Part shown: positions 29,794 through 38,951 of the stretch, piece by piece | How positions within the stretch are numbered: the first letter of the stretch is position 1 | How the letters are laid out: each line of letters opens with the position of its first letter | Origin: Nitzschia sp. pyKryTriq1 | Lineage: Eukaryota; Bacillariophyta; Bacillariophyceae; Bacillariales; Bacillariaceae | Direction of reading: 5' to 3' | Length of the DNA: 64,000 nt | NCBI GenBank assembly: GCA_956465555.1 | Contig: OY101118.1 | Location: 2,253,751 to 2,317,750, forward strand | Made by a program: the position numbers and the translations under genes | The notes under the pieces: model-generated | What the model saw: the letters and a program-made list of their open reading frames with translations, nothing else | What the model was told of the DNA's origin: nothing | Database searches by the model: none

Positions 29794-30673
29794 TTGCTTT
29801 GCGGAAAATAAAATTAAAACAAGACCGATCGAATTCTCTCTCTCTCTCTCTCTCTCTTGCTGCCACCAAGACAGCCGATTAAAGTCGGTATAGTAGCGAG
29901 ACTTGTCAATAGTCTGTCAATGCTACTACCTGCGTTGTTCTTGGATAATGACGACGAGGAGGAATGATGTCGTCGCACGAGTGGGTAAATACAATACAAG
30001 TACTCGTACTGATTTTAATAGTCTGCTCGAAAACAGAGCGTCGATGGAACAGAGAGCGATCGCGAGAGATGAGAGAGAAGAGAACAGGAAGAGGAAGCGC
30101 AACAGCAATGCCTCATCCTCCGTTGCGTGCGTGCGGCGAGATTTTCAAAAAATGAAGCAAGGACGACTATCTAAGTACTCGAAAAGATCCGATCGGATGA
30201 ATCATCATCGTCAGCGTCCTCAGTACGGTAGCAGTACAGTACCAGTACCAGTACCAGTACCAGTACCAGTACCAGTACCAGTACAGTAGCAGTACAGTAG
30301 CAGTACAGTAGCAGTACAGTAGCAGTACAGTAGCAGTACAGTAGCAGTACAGTAGCAGTACAGTAGCAGTACAGTAGCAGTACAGTAGCAGTACAGTAGC
30401 AGTACAGTAGCAGTACTTGTACCAGGTACTTCGTACCAGTATTGTACTTACTGCACAAAGAAGTAAACTAGCTAGTATACGGTAGAGCTACCATACTGTC
30501 TAGAGTGAGAGTAATAGTATAGAGGGGGCAAGGAACAGAACATAAGAGGAGGAGCATTGGCTGGATTATATCTACTATTCTTGTCAAGAAGAAGAATCAC
30601 CGCCCACCGCCGCCACCGCCACCACCGACAAATATGATTCTTTGGCTGCAATGAAACCAAAAAAGCAACAGCA
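29794..30673. other. Intergenic region with minisatellite
   Basis: 880 bp between the WAPL-like start and the TenA gene end. It begins with a (CT)n run (29838-29858) inside the presumed 5' UTR of the WAPL-like gene, and holds a two-part repeat array at 30238-30416. A CGCCGCCACCGCCACCACC tract lies near 30606. No gene seen. Confidence 0.6.
30238..30416. repeat. Composite minisatellite: (AGTACC)~8 then (AGTAGCAGTAC)12
   Basis: 30238-30284 is about eight copies of the hexamer AGTACC. It passes without a break into 30285-30416, exactly twelve perfect copies of the 11-mer AGTAGCAGTAC (132 bp). The 11-mer is a hexamer (AGTAGC) plus the first five bases of AGTACC, so the second array probably arose from the first. 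Perfect identity implies recent expansion. Confidence 0.95.
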
Positions 30674-31518
30674 CTATATGCCCCCAATCGTTGGCCACTT
30701 CATCATATTCGAGGCCTGGTCCCAGAACATGTGTTCCAATTTACAGCTCATGAAAAAGTGGGTCTTCATCTCGTTGAACTCTTCCGCGGTGGCCGACTCG
30801 CAGGCAGCGTCTACCATGGCAATGAAGGCCTTTACTTCCCTTTCAAAATCTTCCCCACCGTACATGTTGATCCAAGCGTCGAATTCGGGTGGTCGCTTCA
30901 CACTGAGAAAATTGTTATCATTATTTTATTTGAAATCATCAAACAGAAAGGGCGGTTGCAGCAGCCATTCAGTGAGAAAATAATAATGCATCCGTGAGTC
31001 ATCCCTAGTAGTGCCGTGGACTGAATATCACATATAACATAACGCCAACCAACGTACCTATCTCCGAGTTCATCTCGCAACTTGAGCATACACTTTCCCA
31101 CATGCATGTACACCCAAAAACATGGCAGCAAGACTGCCAATCCTTGGGCATGAGATTTTGTCACCACAATCCGCTTCATGTATGATGTATATAACAAGCA
31201 ATTAGGCATTTGTTCCACTCCCTCCGCAGAAATATTCCACTCTTTGAAGAAGGAATTGTGCAAGGCCATTTCAGCATCTTCGGCGCCCTTGGCAAAGGCG
31301 TCAAGGCGCTTGGAATCGGTTTCCGAGACACCCGGATTTTGGGCCAATCGTCGAAGGCAGTCTGCGAAATCTTGTAGATACATTGCATCTTGCACCACGT
31401 AGTATTGAAAGTTGTCTTTAGCCAGAGTTCCATCCACCATGGCTACCAAAAATGGATGTTTTTCAGTGGCAGCAATCATGGGGGCAGCAGCGTCCCAGAA
31501 AGCTTGAGACGACGGCAT
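30674..31518 (-). CDS. TenA/THI-4 family aminopyrimidine aminohydrolase (thiaminase II)
   Basis: Two exons, 31518-31058 and 30902-30674, with a 155-nt GT-AG intron (30903-31057); the split codon AG|T gives Ser154 and a 229-residue protein, the usual TenA length. Family landmarks are all present: FWDAAAP at the N-terminus, YYVVQDAMYLQDF with Asp44, the catalytic Cys133 in LLPCFWVY, and the C-terminal Glu210 in LEHMFWDQA. TenA hydrolyses thiamine breakdown products such as 4-amino-5-aminomethyl-2-methylpyrimidine to HMP for thiamine salvage; eukaryotic relatives occur as single-domain and fused forms. No targeting peptide is visible, so it is probably cytosolic. The stop lies only 258 bp from the end of the 11-bp minisatellite. 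Confidence 0.9.
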
Positions 31519-32135
31519 GATATTGATTCTTCGTCTGAAAGTGATAAGACGCTACTGGTTTTCCGTCGGCGTGGACAATGCAGATGTGTTGTTGTTGTAC
31601 TGTACAACCCAAAACAGTGGAGGTGCGGATGAGTGCTCGTCGTTCATCGTTCGTCAACTCATCATGCTATCTCATGGACCCATCTTCCCATTTTCGTCGC
31701 GTCCGCGTCGTGGTTTTTTTGCTGGAACGAGAAAGATTTTCCTGGATGGAGCACGCCCGTCGGGCCGTTTATATATATGCCTTTGACTTTGGAAACATGG
31801 GCCGCCGGCCGTCCATTCTAACGGGCGATGGACAGTCGGTAGATTTCGAGTACGTACTTGCTTGCTCATCGGTCATCATCAAATCAAAAGCCGACGCGAA
31901 GAGCCCGAGGATCCCATCTCACGCACTACTGATGAACACCAATACTCGTACTCGTAGACGGTCGGTGCAGAGGCATCACGGATCACGGGCCATCACCGCC
32001 ATCACCGAGCGACCGCAGGGATCTTGAATGGTTGATGGGCGTTCTTGATGGATGATGATGATGCGTCTCCGCCTCACTAACTTACGATAGCTATTGTATT
32101 GTTTAGTCATACATTTCAGAAGTTTCATCAGCACC
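31519..32135. other. Divergent intergenic region
   Basis: 617 bp shared as the promoter region of the TenA and carbonic anhydrase genes. Short overlapping frames lack support. ACTCGTACTCGTAGACGG lies near 31944; no marked repeat is seen. Confidence 0.5.
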
Positions 32136-33107
32136 ATGAAGTTCTCTCTTGCCGCCTTTGTTGCCCTAGCGGCTTCATCCCTTCAATCCTCCGATGCCTT
32201 CGCTCCGGCCAGTTCTACTGTTTCGCGCGGTAACGCCTTGAACATGATTACCGACCAAAAGTCCGTGTTGGAAAAGATCAAGCTCATCCTCGCAGAGGAA
32301 AGCTACCCAGACGAGAACCCCAAGTTCGACAAGATTGTGAAATCGTACTTTCCCGGTGCGCTCTCCAACAGAGAGCTCGAGATGAAGGTTGTCAGCACCT
32401 TGGCTGATAGGGGCTTCAGCGGCTCCAACACGTTGCTGTGCACCTCGCTCTGTTGCGATGAGCTTGCTCGTCGTTTGGAAGACGATTTCGTCAAGGTTTA
32501 TGGTGACAACTTCAGCCTTGGTGGCTTGTCCGGCTTTCCCTTTGGCGGAAACACTGGCTTTGGCGCCATGGCGGCTCACATCCCTGACGGTGGAAACTGC
32601 CTCATCGTCTATGGCCCTCACGTCGGTGTTGCCGCGGACGGAACTATCGGCAAGGTCGAGCGTAAGGGAATCGCGCTCATCGATACCTGCTGTGGAAGTG
32701 CCATTGCTGCTTCCAATTACCTTAAGGGTATCACCGAGGGAGGCGCAGCAATCTCCACCAAGATTCAGTCGTTCACTGACTTTCAGCAGGGTGCTGTTCA
32801 GGAACTGATCCTCCCACATGGGAAGCGTCTGACGGATGCTAAGAACCGGATGTTGGAGCTTCCGTATGCCCTTTATGACTCTCAAGACCTCTTGATGAAA
32901 GACATCGTCAACACAGGCAAGGCTGGCCTCAAGAAAGGAACTGCCATTCTTGGAGGTATTCAGATCAACACGGGCCCCGAAACTTTGGATTACTTCCATC
33001 CGCTTCGTTTCGACTTTGTTGTTAACGGACAAGTCGTCGAGGACCTGCTCCCCCTAATCGCCGGTACGCCACCTTCCCCGCCTGCCGCTGTGGCACCAAA
33101 GGCATAA
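32136..33107 (+). CDS. LCIB/theta-type carbonic anhydrase, plastid-targeted
   Basis: 323 residues from ATG 32136, intronless. The signal peptide (KFSLAAFVALAASSLQSSDA) ends in DAFAP at 20-24, a textbook diatom plastid cleavage motif with Phe at +1. The mature protein is an LCIB-type domain: LLCTSLCCDELARRLED at 100-116 with Cys106/107, GFPFGGNTGFGAMAAHIPDGG at 133-153, YGPHVG with His162, and TCCGSA with Cys185/186. Known members of this family (Phaeodactylum theta-CA and LCIB homologues) bind zinc through Cys, His and Cys and hydrate CO2 in the plastid, some in the thylakoid lumen within the pyrenoid. The visible Cys/His set is consistent with an active enzyme, not an inactive LCIB. Role: CO2-concentrating mechanism, inferred. 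Induction by low CO2 is not shown by sequence. Confidence 0.92.
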   Translation: MKFSLAAFVALAASSLQSSDAFAPASSTVSRGNALNMITDQKSVLEKIKLILAEESYPDENPKFDKIVKSYFPGALSNRELEMKVVSTLADRGFSGSNTLLCTSLCCDELARRLEDDFVKVYGDNFSLGGLSGFPFGGNTGFGAMAAHIPDGGNCLIVYGPHVGVAADGTIGKVERKGIALIDTCCGSAIAASNYLKGITEGGAAISTKIQSFTDFQQGAVQELILPHGKRLTDAKNRMLELPYALYDSQDLLMKDIVNTGKAGLKKGTAILGGIQINTGPETLDYFHPLRFDFVVNGQVVEDLLPLIAGTPPSPPAAVAPKA

Positions 33108-33284
33108 GCAACGAAAACGACCGGCTGCGGTGTTCTAGTCTTTAGCCTTTCTGTAATGGCGCTTGCCTACTAGCTTTCGTAGGAGTTTTACCTTTCGTAC
33201 ACGGCATGATGTTGCGACGTGTAGCCTACGCGATGCAAAGAATCACAAACTTACTGCCGATATCTTTCATGGCAAGTCATCAGC

Positions 33285-33323
33285 CTCTACTAGAGAGGTC
33301 GCGCGAGAGATGCGCTAGTAGAG
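33285..33323. repeat. 9-bp inverted repeat CTCTACTAG / CTAGTAGAG
   Basis: Arms at 33285-33293 and 33315-33323 with a 21-nt loop rich in GCGAG. Same word family as at 15225. Confidence 0.8.
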
Positions 33324-33511
33324 TGACCACATCTATTGGTGGACACAAATTATATGAAGGATATGTTCTATCAACCCACCATCGAGGGGCGTTCTTGATC
33401 CTGGATTTTGGAACTGGTTGGTGGCATCCCCGTGATTTGGATCGTGCTATCATACCGGTACGGTACTGGTACCGGTACGACCGGTACTGACCGGTACAGT
33501 AAGTGTTGGAC

Positions 33512-33605
33512 ACCCCCAACGAACGAAGGACAGACAAGAAGTTGAACGAACACAATTTGAACCGATACCGAAGAGAGACGACCGATGAATCAACTCATAA
33601 GATCA
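33512..33605 (+). repeat. Dispersed repeat, copy A (~94 bp)
   Basis: Begins ACCCCCAACGAACGAAGGAC and ends CTCATAAGATCA. An inverted copy with a few substitutions and one 4-5-bp length change lies at 57698-57791. It directly follows a GTACCGGTAC cluster. Confidence 0.85.
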
Positions 33606-34587
33606 AAAATGGAGCCGGGCGGACTTGCCACCCAACCATCGCCCGAGTCATTGACCAAGCAGTGGAGGACACTGAAGGCTCGGCCCGCCGTAAAACTGGA
33701 AGACTCGTTGGGGCCTGATGGACTAGGACGCCAACCTCGGAAGGTTGATGAAGGATTTTCATTCAGCGCGGAAACTTTTATTTTGCAGTTGTGGGACTGT
33801 GACGTAGCGGGTTGTGTATTGGCTGATAGTAATATGTCACGTACACACTTATTGTCAACGTTCCGTATAAAGTGGTGTGTATAAGTAATTACTGTTTTAG
33901 GCCAATGTTTTCAGGTGCGACATGAGTTTGGGCCGCTATGGCCTTTTTTCAGGCCTCTAGATGTTGGTACATCTCCTTGCTCCAAATCTTTCGATCAGAG
34001 AATAAGGGATGGTGGGCGGGTTTTTTAAAGCTATTTGATACAGGCTCTCTCTTTGTCGCACCTGGTTGATGGTACCAGGTATCGTTCATCGTCGTGTGTG
34101 AGTTCAGTCATGTATCGCGTCCTTCCGTCGGTACGACATTTTTAACGGCTAACGAACTCGGAAGAAAAATTTCGAGCCTGTCGAAGACTAAATTTTTCTA
34201 GCACATGGACAGCTCACCAGTCCCGCCGCCATCATGCACAAAATCTGCTACCAAGCAAATTTTAAACAAGAACCTCGCGAAGTGGGGGCAATAAAAAATG
34301 CGAAACCAATCATGTCATCAGCATGTCGTCCGTTATGTAATCCCTTGTTCTACCCTGTTTCACCAGTTGTTGCGGAAAAGATTGACGATTGATTCTCCGC
34401 CGCAAGATCGAAGTATTCCCAATCCAGCAGTCGTCGGCTTCTCGACAGATACCTGTACGAGAGAACAACGACGCACCCGTCGTTACTATCTTGTCATTTG
34501 TCATTCTTCACATCAAACATCGACCCCACAATTCTTATTTTCAGGTCAAGCATTGTGAAGCGATAACGAACAAAACGAAATCCCAAA

Positions 34588-36143
34588 ATGGAAGAGATAA
34601 CTAGACAGCTCGAGACCGCCGCGGAGATTTACGATGGCATCGTATTCAATACGGATGCCACCTTCAACAAGCCAGCTCCTGAACCCGTCGTTGCATTTGC
34701 AATTGGTGGTGTAAGTTTGCAGTTCGAGGACTACAAATGTTGCCATGTTACGATTCGTTCATCGCTCTCGACGACTTGTATCTCACTATACTTTTTTCCT
34801 CCATACAATTCCATTCCATTCCATTCACAGGTTCTATTGGTGTGCGCAATCTTCATGTGGTGCCATCGTATCGGAAAACTGAAGAAGAAATTGGCCGCCC
34901 GCAATCCACCCATTATTTTAACTGGAAACGCCTTGGCTCGGGCGTGGATCTCTTGTGCGATTGACTCGGACTCTCCCTTTTACGTCATTGTAAGCTTCGG
35001 GGCTGTCTCCTTCTTGTTCTTGGGAGGTGTCCAGCTCGATTACAATTGGACGTTGCTCGCTATGATTATTCTGTACACCGTCTCGGCTCTTGGCGAGACG
35101 GTTCGTATTCTCCTCGCCTTGTCGAGCTCAGCTTCGTTGGCCGACGTGGTCATGACCAGTAATATATTGGCGTCCCAGCTACGAGGGGTGTCCACAGAGT
35201 TGAAGCCTTCCAATGTATATGAAGATATGGGTCGGGGCAAAACGATCGTCGTCATGGTTTTTATCACACAAGTCATTCTCATTTCATTTGTGGTGAGTTA
35301 CAAATTATGATACGACCAGGAGCCTACACAACTGGGAGTCTCTTCCACTCACTTATTGCTTCCTTGCCACAATAGTGCGTTGATATCTTCGAAAATGGAA
35401 CTAATAATTGCCTCGATGGAACCAGCGGTTGTCCAATCGGAGGAACCGTCGGTTCTTGGGGATTCTATGTCCTTGGAATTTTCATGGCCCTCGTCTTTCA
35501 ACTCGGGCCCAAGACCAAATATGGAGAATCCGAACAGAATCCCGCTTACTGGCTGCAGTTGCTCTTGGCAACAAAGCAAAGCGGAGCGAAAATTACTTGG
35601 TACGACCCCGTCAAAGACAGGACCTCGGAGCGTTTCCTATACGCTAGCGATTGGAGGACCTGGATGCGTTTCTGGATGTCTTTCTTGATCAATGGGGTCG
35701 GATATCACATTTTGGTGCATGCCTTGCCCATCCAAGTGGCAGCGCAGTCCTCTCTTACCGGTGTGGTCTTTCGAGCCGTCGGCATGATGTACTTGGTCGA
35801 CCTCGATGATACACCAGGATATAAGTTGACTATTGTGCAAAAGCCTGTAGAAGAAATCAAAAAGGAGGAGCAACAGGTCAAACTAGAAGGAGGTAGCACA
35901 AAAACGGAAGAAGTGGCTCCTCCTGAGGCTGCAGGTGCACTTGCTCCAGCCGAGCTCAGTCAAGAGGCAGAGTTGATCATCGAAGAAGCCCGCAAGAAAC
36001 TTGATGCGTTGGCTCGCGGTGAATTGCCGGCTGGAAGGAAGCGTGGGGTCACCAATCAACATCTTTTGGTGGGTGTCTTGCTGACAGACAAGGAAGGAAC
36101 GGGCAAAAAGCAAGAAGCTACCACCCAGGAGGCAGAATGCTAA
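34588..36143 (+). CDS. Lineage-specific multi-pass membrane protein
   Basis: Three exons: 34588-34710, 34831-35292 and 35376-36143, with GT-AG introns of 120 and 83 nt; 450 residues. The joins are GG|VLLVCAIFMW and SFV|CVDIFENG. About five to six hydrophobic segments are visible (e.g. VLLVCAIFMWC, FYVIVSFGAVSFLFLGG, TIVVMVFITQVILISF, FYVLGIFMALVFQL, FWMSFLINGVGYHIL). After the fourth comes a short Cys loop (CVDIFENGTNNCLDGTSGCP) with an N-glycosylation-type site. The C-terminal ~100 residues are charged (KKEEQQ..., EEARKKLDALAR) and probably cytoplasmic. I know similar unnamed proteins only from stramenopiles; function unknown. Intron 1 is open in frame (no stop), so its retention would add 40 residues. 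Confidence 0.75.
34711..34830 (+). other. Stop-free 120-nt intron of the membrane-protein gene
   Basis: GTAAGT...TTCACAG, divisible by three and without a stop in the coding frame. It holds a TCCATTCCATTCCATTCAC run before the acceptor. Splicing gives a smooth GG|VLLVCAIF junction and is the likelier form, but retention would insert 40 residues. Confidence 0.75.
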
Positions 36144-36359
36144 ATTGACAATTGAACCACTATGCTGAAACATCGGCTAAACTTCATAGAAACTAATTGG
36201 ACCACTTGGTAGATGCAGCAGCTAAATTAGATTATATCGGGGTTGTCGCTGGTCGTCAATAGGGAAGAACAAGCATACGAGTAGTGGGTTCATCCTTCGT
36301 AAGTCGTCCTTCAACTCTCGTCTGCACATTCGATCCACACTGGGTAGTCGATTACATTA
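36144..36359. other. Convergent gap
   Basis: Short converging gap between the membrane protein and TPR-like protein genes; only UTR-like sequence is seen. Confidence 0.4.
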
Positions 36360-37232
36360 TCACGTCCAGTGCCTCAATTTACAATGGACTTTGGCAACGT
36401 CCACCATGTAGTCTTGCGATCCTACTGCCTTGGCATACCTAGTCTTCACAGCGGACCTCATGTAGTTTTCAGCTTTTGACGTTTCTCCGCGTACTTCACT
36501 AAATAATCCTAGGTAAAGAAGTGCATAGAATTCCTCTCCAGGTCTGAAAGGGGTTGAATTTTTGGAGTATGTGACTGTTAGTACCTTGGTGCCAATACCA
36601 GAAGATGAAAAACAACACTCTGCCCTCAGCAAATACTCACCCGCCCTTGTGCCCAGCCTCGGCAAGATCCTGCTCCGAAGCCTCGCCGCGAAAAAGTGAG
36701 TACACAATTCCCTAAAGCGATAATTTGTTGCATGAGGGACTGAAGAAGATCAAGAATTGGCTAGACACAGTCATCGTGATCTTACCATGATAGGTCGGCG
36801 ATCCCTTTGACCAGACGGAAGCGACATCATCTTGGGTGGCGGAAAAGTGGGATCCATTCGGAGCAAGCAAGCAATATCCCAAACAATTTCTTCGACGTCT
36901 AGTGGACTCCGAAGGACGTCGTCTCGAAATTGCTGGCTTCCTTTCTCAAATTCATCGGCATAGTAGTAACTCAGTCCACGTTGCCACAGGTATGCCCGCG
37001 AGCCCGGGGGGACGGAGCCGTCAAACTTGCGGATACTTCCCTCCACGTCTCCCTGTCGAAACAGCTCCATTCCATCAGCCACTAGCTGACGCGAAGGCAA
37101 CTCTGCGGACATTTTCAACTCGATGGAAGGACCACGAGCCAATGTAGTTGCACTCTGCCGGGGTCGCACCAAAAATCCATCGGCAAAACAGGCGAGGGCA
37201 AGGCTTTGCGCGAGTACTGGGAATATTCTCAT
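36360..37232 (-). CDS. TPR-like protein with secretory/plastid signal
   Basis: Three exons on the minus strand: 37232-36786, 36711-36641 and 36543-36360, with GT-AG introns of 74 and 97 nt; 233 residues. The N-terminus (MRIFPVLAQSLALACFADGFLV) is a signal peptide with a Gly-Phe at the probable cleavage site, compatible with plastid import through the ER. The mature part reads ELFRQGDVEGSIRKFDGS, YLWQRGLSYYYADEFEKGSQQF, then IVWDIACLLRM, and ends FYALLYLGLFSEVRGETSKAENYM ... YMVDVAKVHCKLRHW. This is the TPR-like family found in plants and cyanobacteria (including short chloroplast proteins with WQRGLSLYY), with no assigned function that I know. The second exon is only 71 nt. Confidence 0.82.
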
Positions 37233-37794
37233 GATTTGGATGCCTCACGGAGTTTCGATTCAACACATTTAAAACAGCAATCCGTTTCTGAAGTCAATAG
37301 CCCTTGGTGTTACTATTCGTAATGAACTGATATCTAGGGGTCTATATCATGAAATATGAACAGAACAAGGATGCGAAGAATGAGAGATAATACAGATAAT
37401 ACCATGCACGATGATGCCAAATGCCAACCGCCAACACGCATGAATGACATCTTTTTTCAGTTTTTGCGCCCGAAGAGCGAAGGAGCACGGGAGAAAGAAG
37501 TTTAATCGTGTGAGTCGACGGAACACGTCACGAACTATTGCGATGCCACAATAATGCGCACAAAAACAAGATATCTTTTGGATGGATGCGAGGAGAGCGA
37601 AGGCGAGAGGAGCGAGGAGCGAGAGGAGCGATGAGCGATGAGCGATGATGAGAGGATGGAAGGATGGAAGGATCATATAATTTTCACAAGCTTTCTTCCT
37701 GCTCTGACTCAATGATAGTCAGAAAAGGATGCAGAGTAGAACTAGCACCCGAAACCATGGAGTGTCATAAGTGAGGCGACAAGAGAGATCGAGA
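37233..37794. other. Divergent intergenic region
   Basis: 562 bp. It contains a GAGCGAGGAGCGAGAGGAGCGATGAGC purine-rich repeat around 37605-37645 and a GGATGGAAGGATGGAAGGAT tract near 37655. No gene seen. Confidence 0.5.
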
Positions 37795-38809
37795 ATGAAA
37801 CCATCGAGAATGGCGTACATCATTGTGGGTCTTACGGCGCTTCTGTTGGGCGGCACCTCTGCCCTCGTGATACCTATAGAGGTACCTGTAACGTTAAATA
37901 TTGCCCCGGGCTCTTTGTCTCCGCTTTCCTCTTTCATCGATGGAACAATTCTTTTAGCGTCGATGGTTGTCGATGAGCAAAAGCTGCCGGCGGGTTTGAA
38001 AAAGGACCAAGTAGTCCGAGTTCTAGATGCCAACACGATCAAGCTGAAAAAGAACGGAGTGGTAACGTTGGCGGGGGTTCGAATGCCCAGCCCGGGTGCG
38101 AGCGGTTTTCAATTTCCAGATTGCCTTTCATACATCCCAGCCTACAAATTGCGCCAGCTGGTCCCGCCCAACTCAGATGTCTTGGTCAAGGTTGGCTCCA
38201 CCACATCTGCTGGGAAATCAGCCCAAGCTGTTATCTTCAAGAGCGAAGATGCCGTTCTGATAAATCAAGAACTTGTCAGGACTGGGTTTGGGAAAGTACA
38301 AAGAATACTAAGTCCCGATTTGAAAGAGTACTTGGATATGGATGCCATGCAAAATTTGGAGGCTCGAGCCAAAGAAGAGGGCACTGGAATCTACCGGCGA
38401 TGCGACATGGAGGAAAGCTCAGGGTTTGAGGCACAATTCGAGCCACTGGAGTTGACAGTGGAGACGCAGTGGGGCGACGATGGAGGCAAGAGAGTAATAC
38501 GGCAAAAGGATACCGAACAATATACTCCAAAAAATCCAGGCGACATCAAAGGTACGTTGATTCCTAATCTACGAGTCCGCGTGTGGCCTAGAAAGGTGAC
38601 TGATATTCCGAACGCTGCTACGATGATGCTCAGGATGTTCGGACTTCACCACGTACGAAGATGCGCTTCGGTGGTATGAAACCTATCTCCCATTTTACGG
38701 AGATGTGGCTAAGCTCGATCGTGACAGGGATGGTGTACCTTGTCCTGGTTTGCCTCATACCAAGGTTGCTGAAAAATACCGTATGAAAGTTCCTTCGGTG
38801 GTGAAGTAG
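37795..38809 (+). CDS. SNase-like / excalibur-domain secreted protein
   Basis: Two exons, 37795-38551 and 38634-38809, with an 82-nt GT-AG intron; 310 residues. A signal peptide (AYIIVGLTALLLGGTSA) is followed by a staphylococcal-nuclease-like fold: VVRVLDANTIKLKKNGVVTLAGVRMPSP, then a YKLRQLVPPNSDVLVKVG strand, then a final helix AMQNLEARAKEEGTGIYRRCD. The second exon encodes an excalibur (EF-hand-like) module CSDFTTYEDALRWY ... LDRDRDGVPCPGLPHT, with the DxDxDGxxC calcium loop. The usual SNase catalytic residues (DGDT, RLxGIDAPE, GR) are replaced by DANT, LAGVRMP and GK, so nuclease activity is doubtful. Location is secretory pathway, plastid or extracellular by inference. If the intron is retained the frame runs to 38679 without an earlier stop. 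Confidence 0.82.
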
Positions 38810-38951
38810 CAGTAAGCAATATTCGAACAAGAATGTGGTTTATAGTCTACCATGTGGGGTGGAGTATCCACTTCTGATCCACCAAATGGCTCCCATGATG
38901 TACCATTCTTGATTCGTTGCAATGACCGAACGACGCACAAGCGCTCGTGGC

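Larger units (their letters stand above)
33108..34587. other. Intergenic region with dispersed repeat and palindromes
   Basis: 1.5 kb. Contains a 9-bp inverted repeat (33285-33323), a GTACCGGTAC cluster (33454-33500), one copy of a dispersed ~94-bp repeat (33512-33605), and GGTACCAGGTATCG near 34070. A 99-codon frame (33585-33884) begins inside the repeat and reads MEPGGLATQPSPESL...; it has no recognised relative and could be a repeat-borne remnant. Confidence 0.55.

Noticed and set aside
30285-30416. CRISPR-like array
   Set aside because: Units are 11 bp, perfect and contiguous with no spacers; it is a minisatellite in eukaryotic DNA.
30171-30458. 95-codon minus-strand frame of LLLYCYCTATV repeats
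   Set aside because: Translation of the AGTAGCAGTAC minisatellite; no coding evidence.
32175-33032. 285-codon minus-strand frame opposite the carbonic anhydrase
   Set aside because: Antisense of a well-supported gene with biased codons; no family resemblance.
33585-33884. 99-codon frame starting in dispersed repeat copy A
   Set aside because: Begins inside the repeat and has no support downstream; kept only as a possible remnant.
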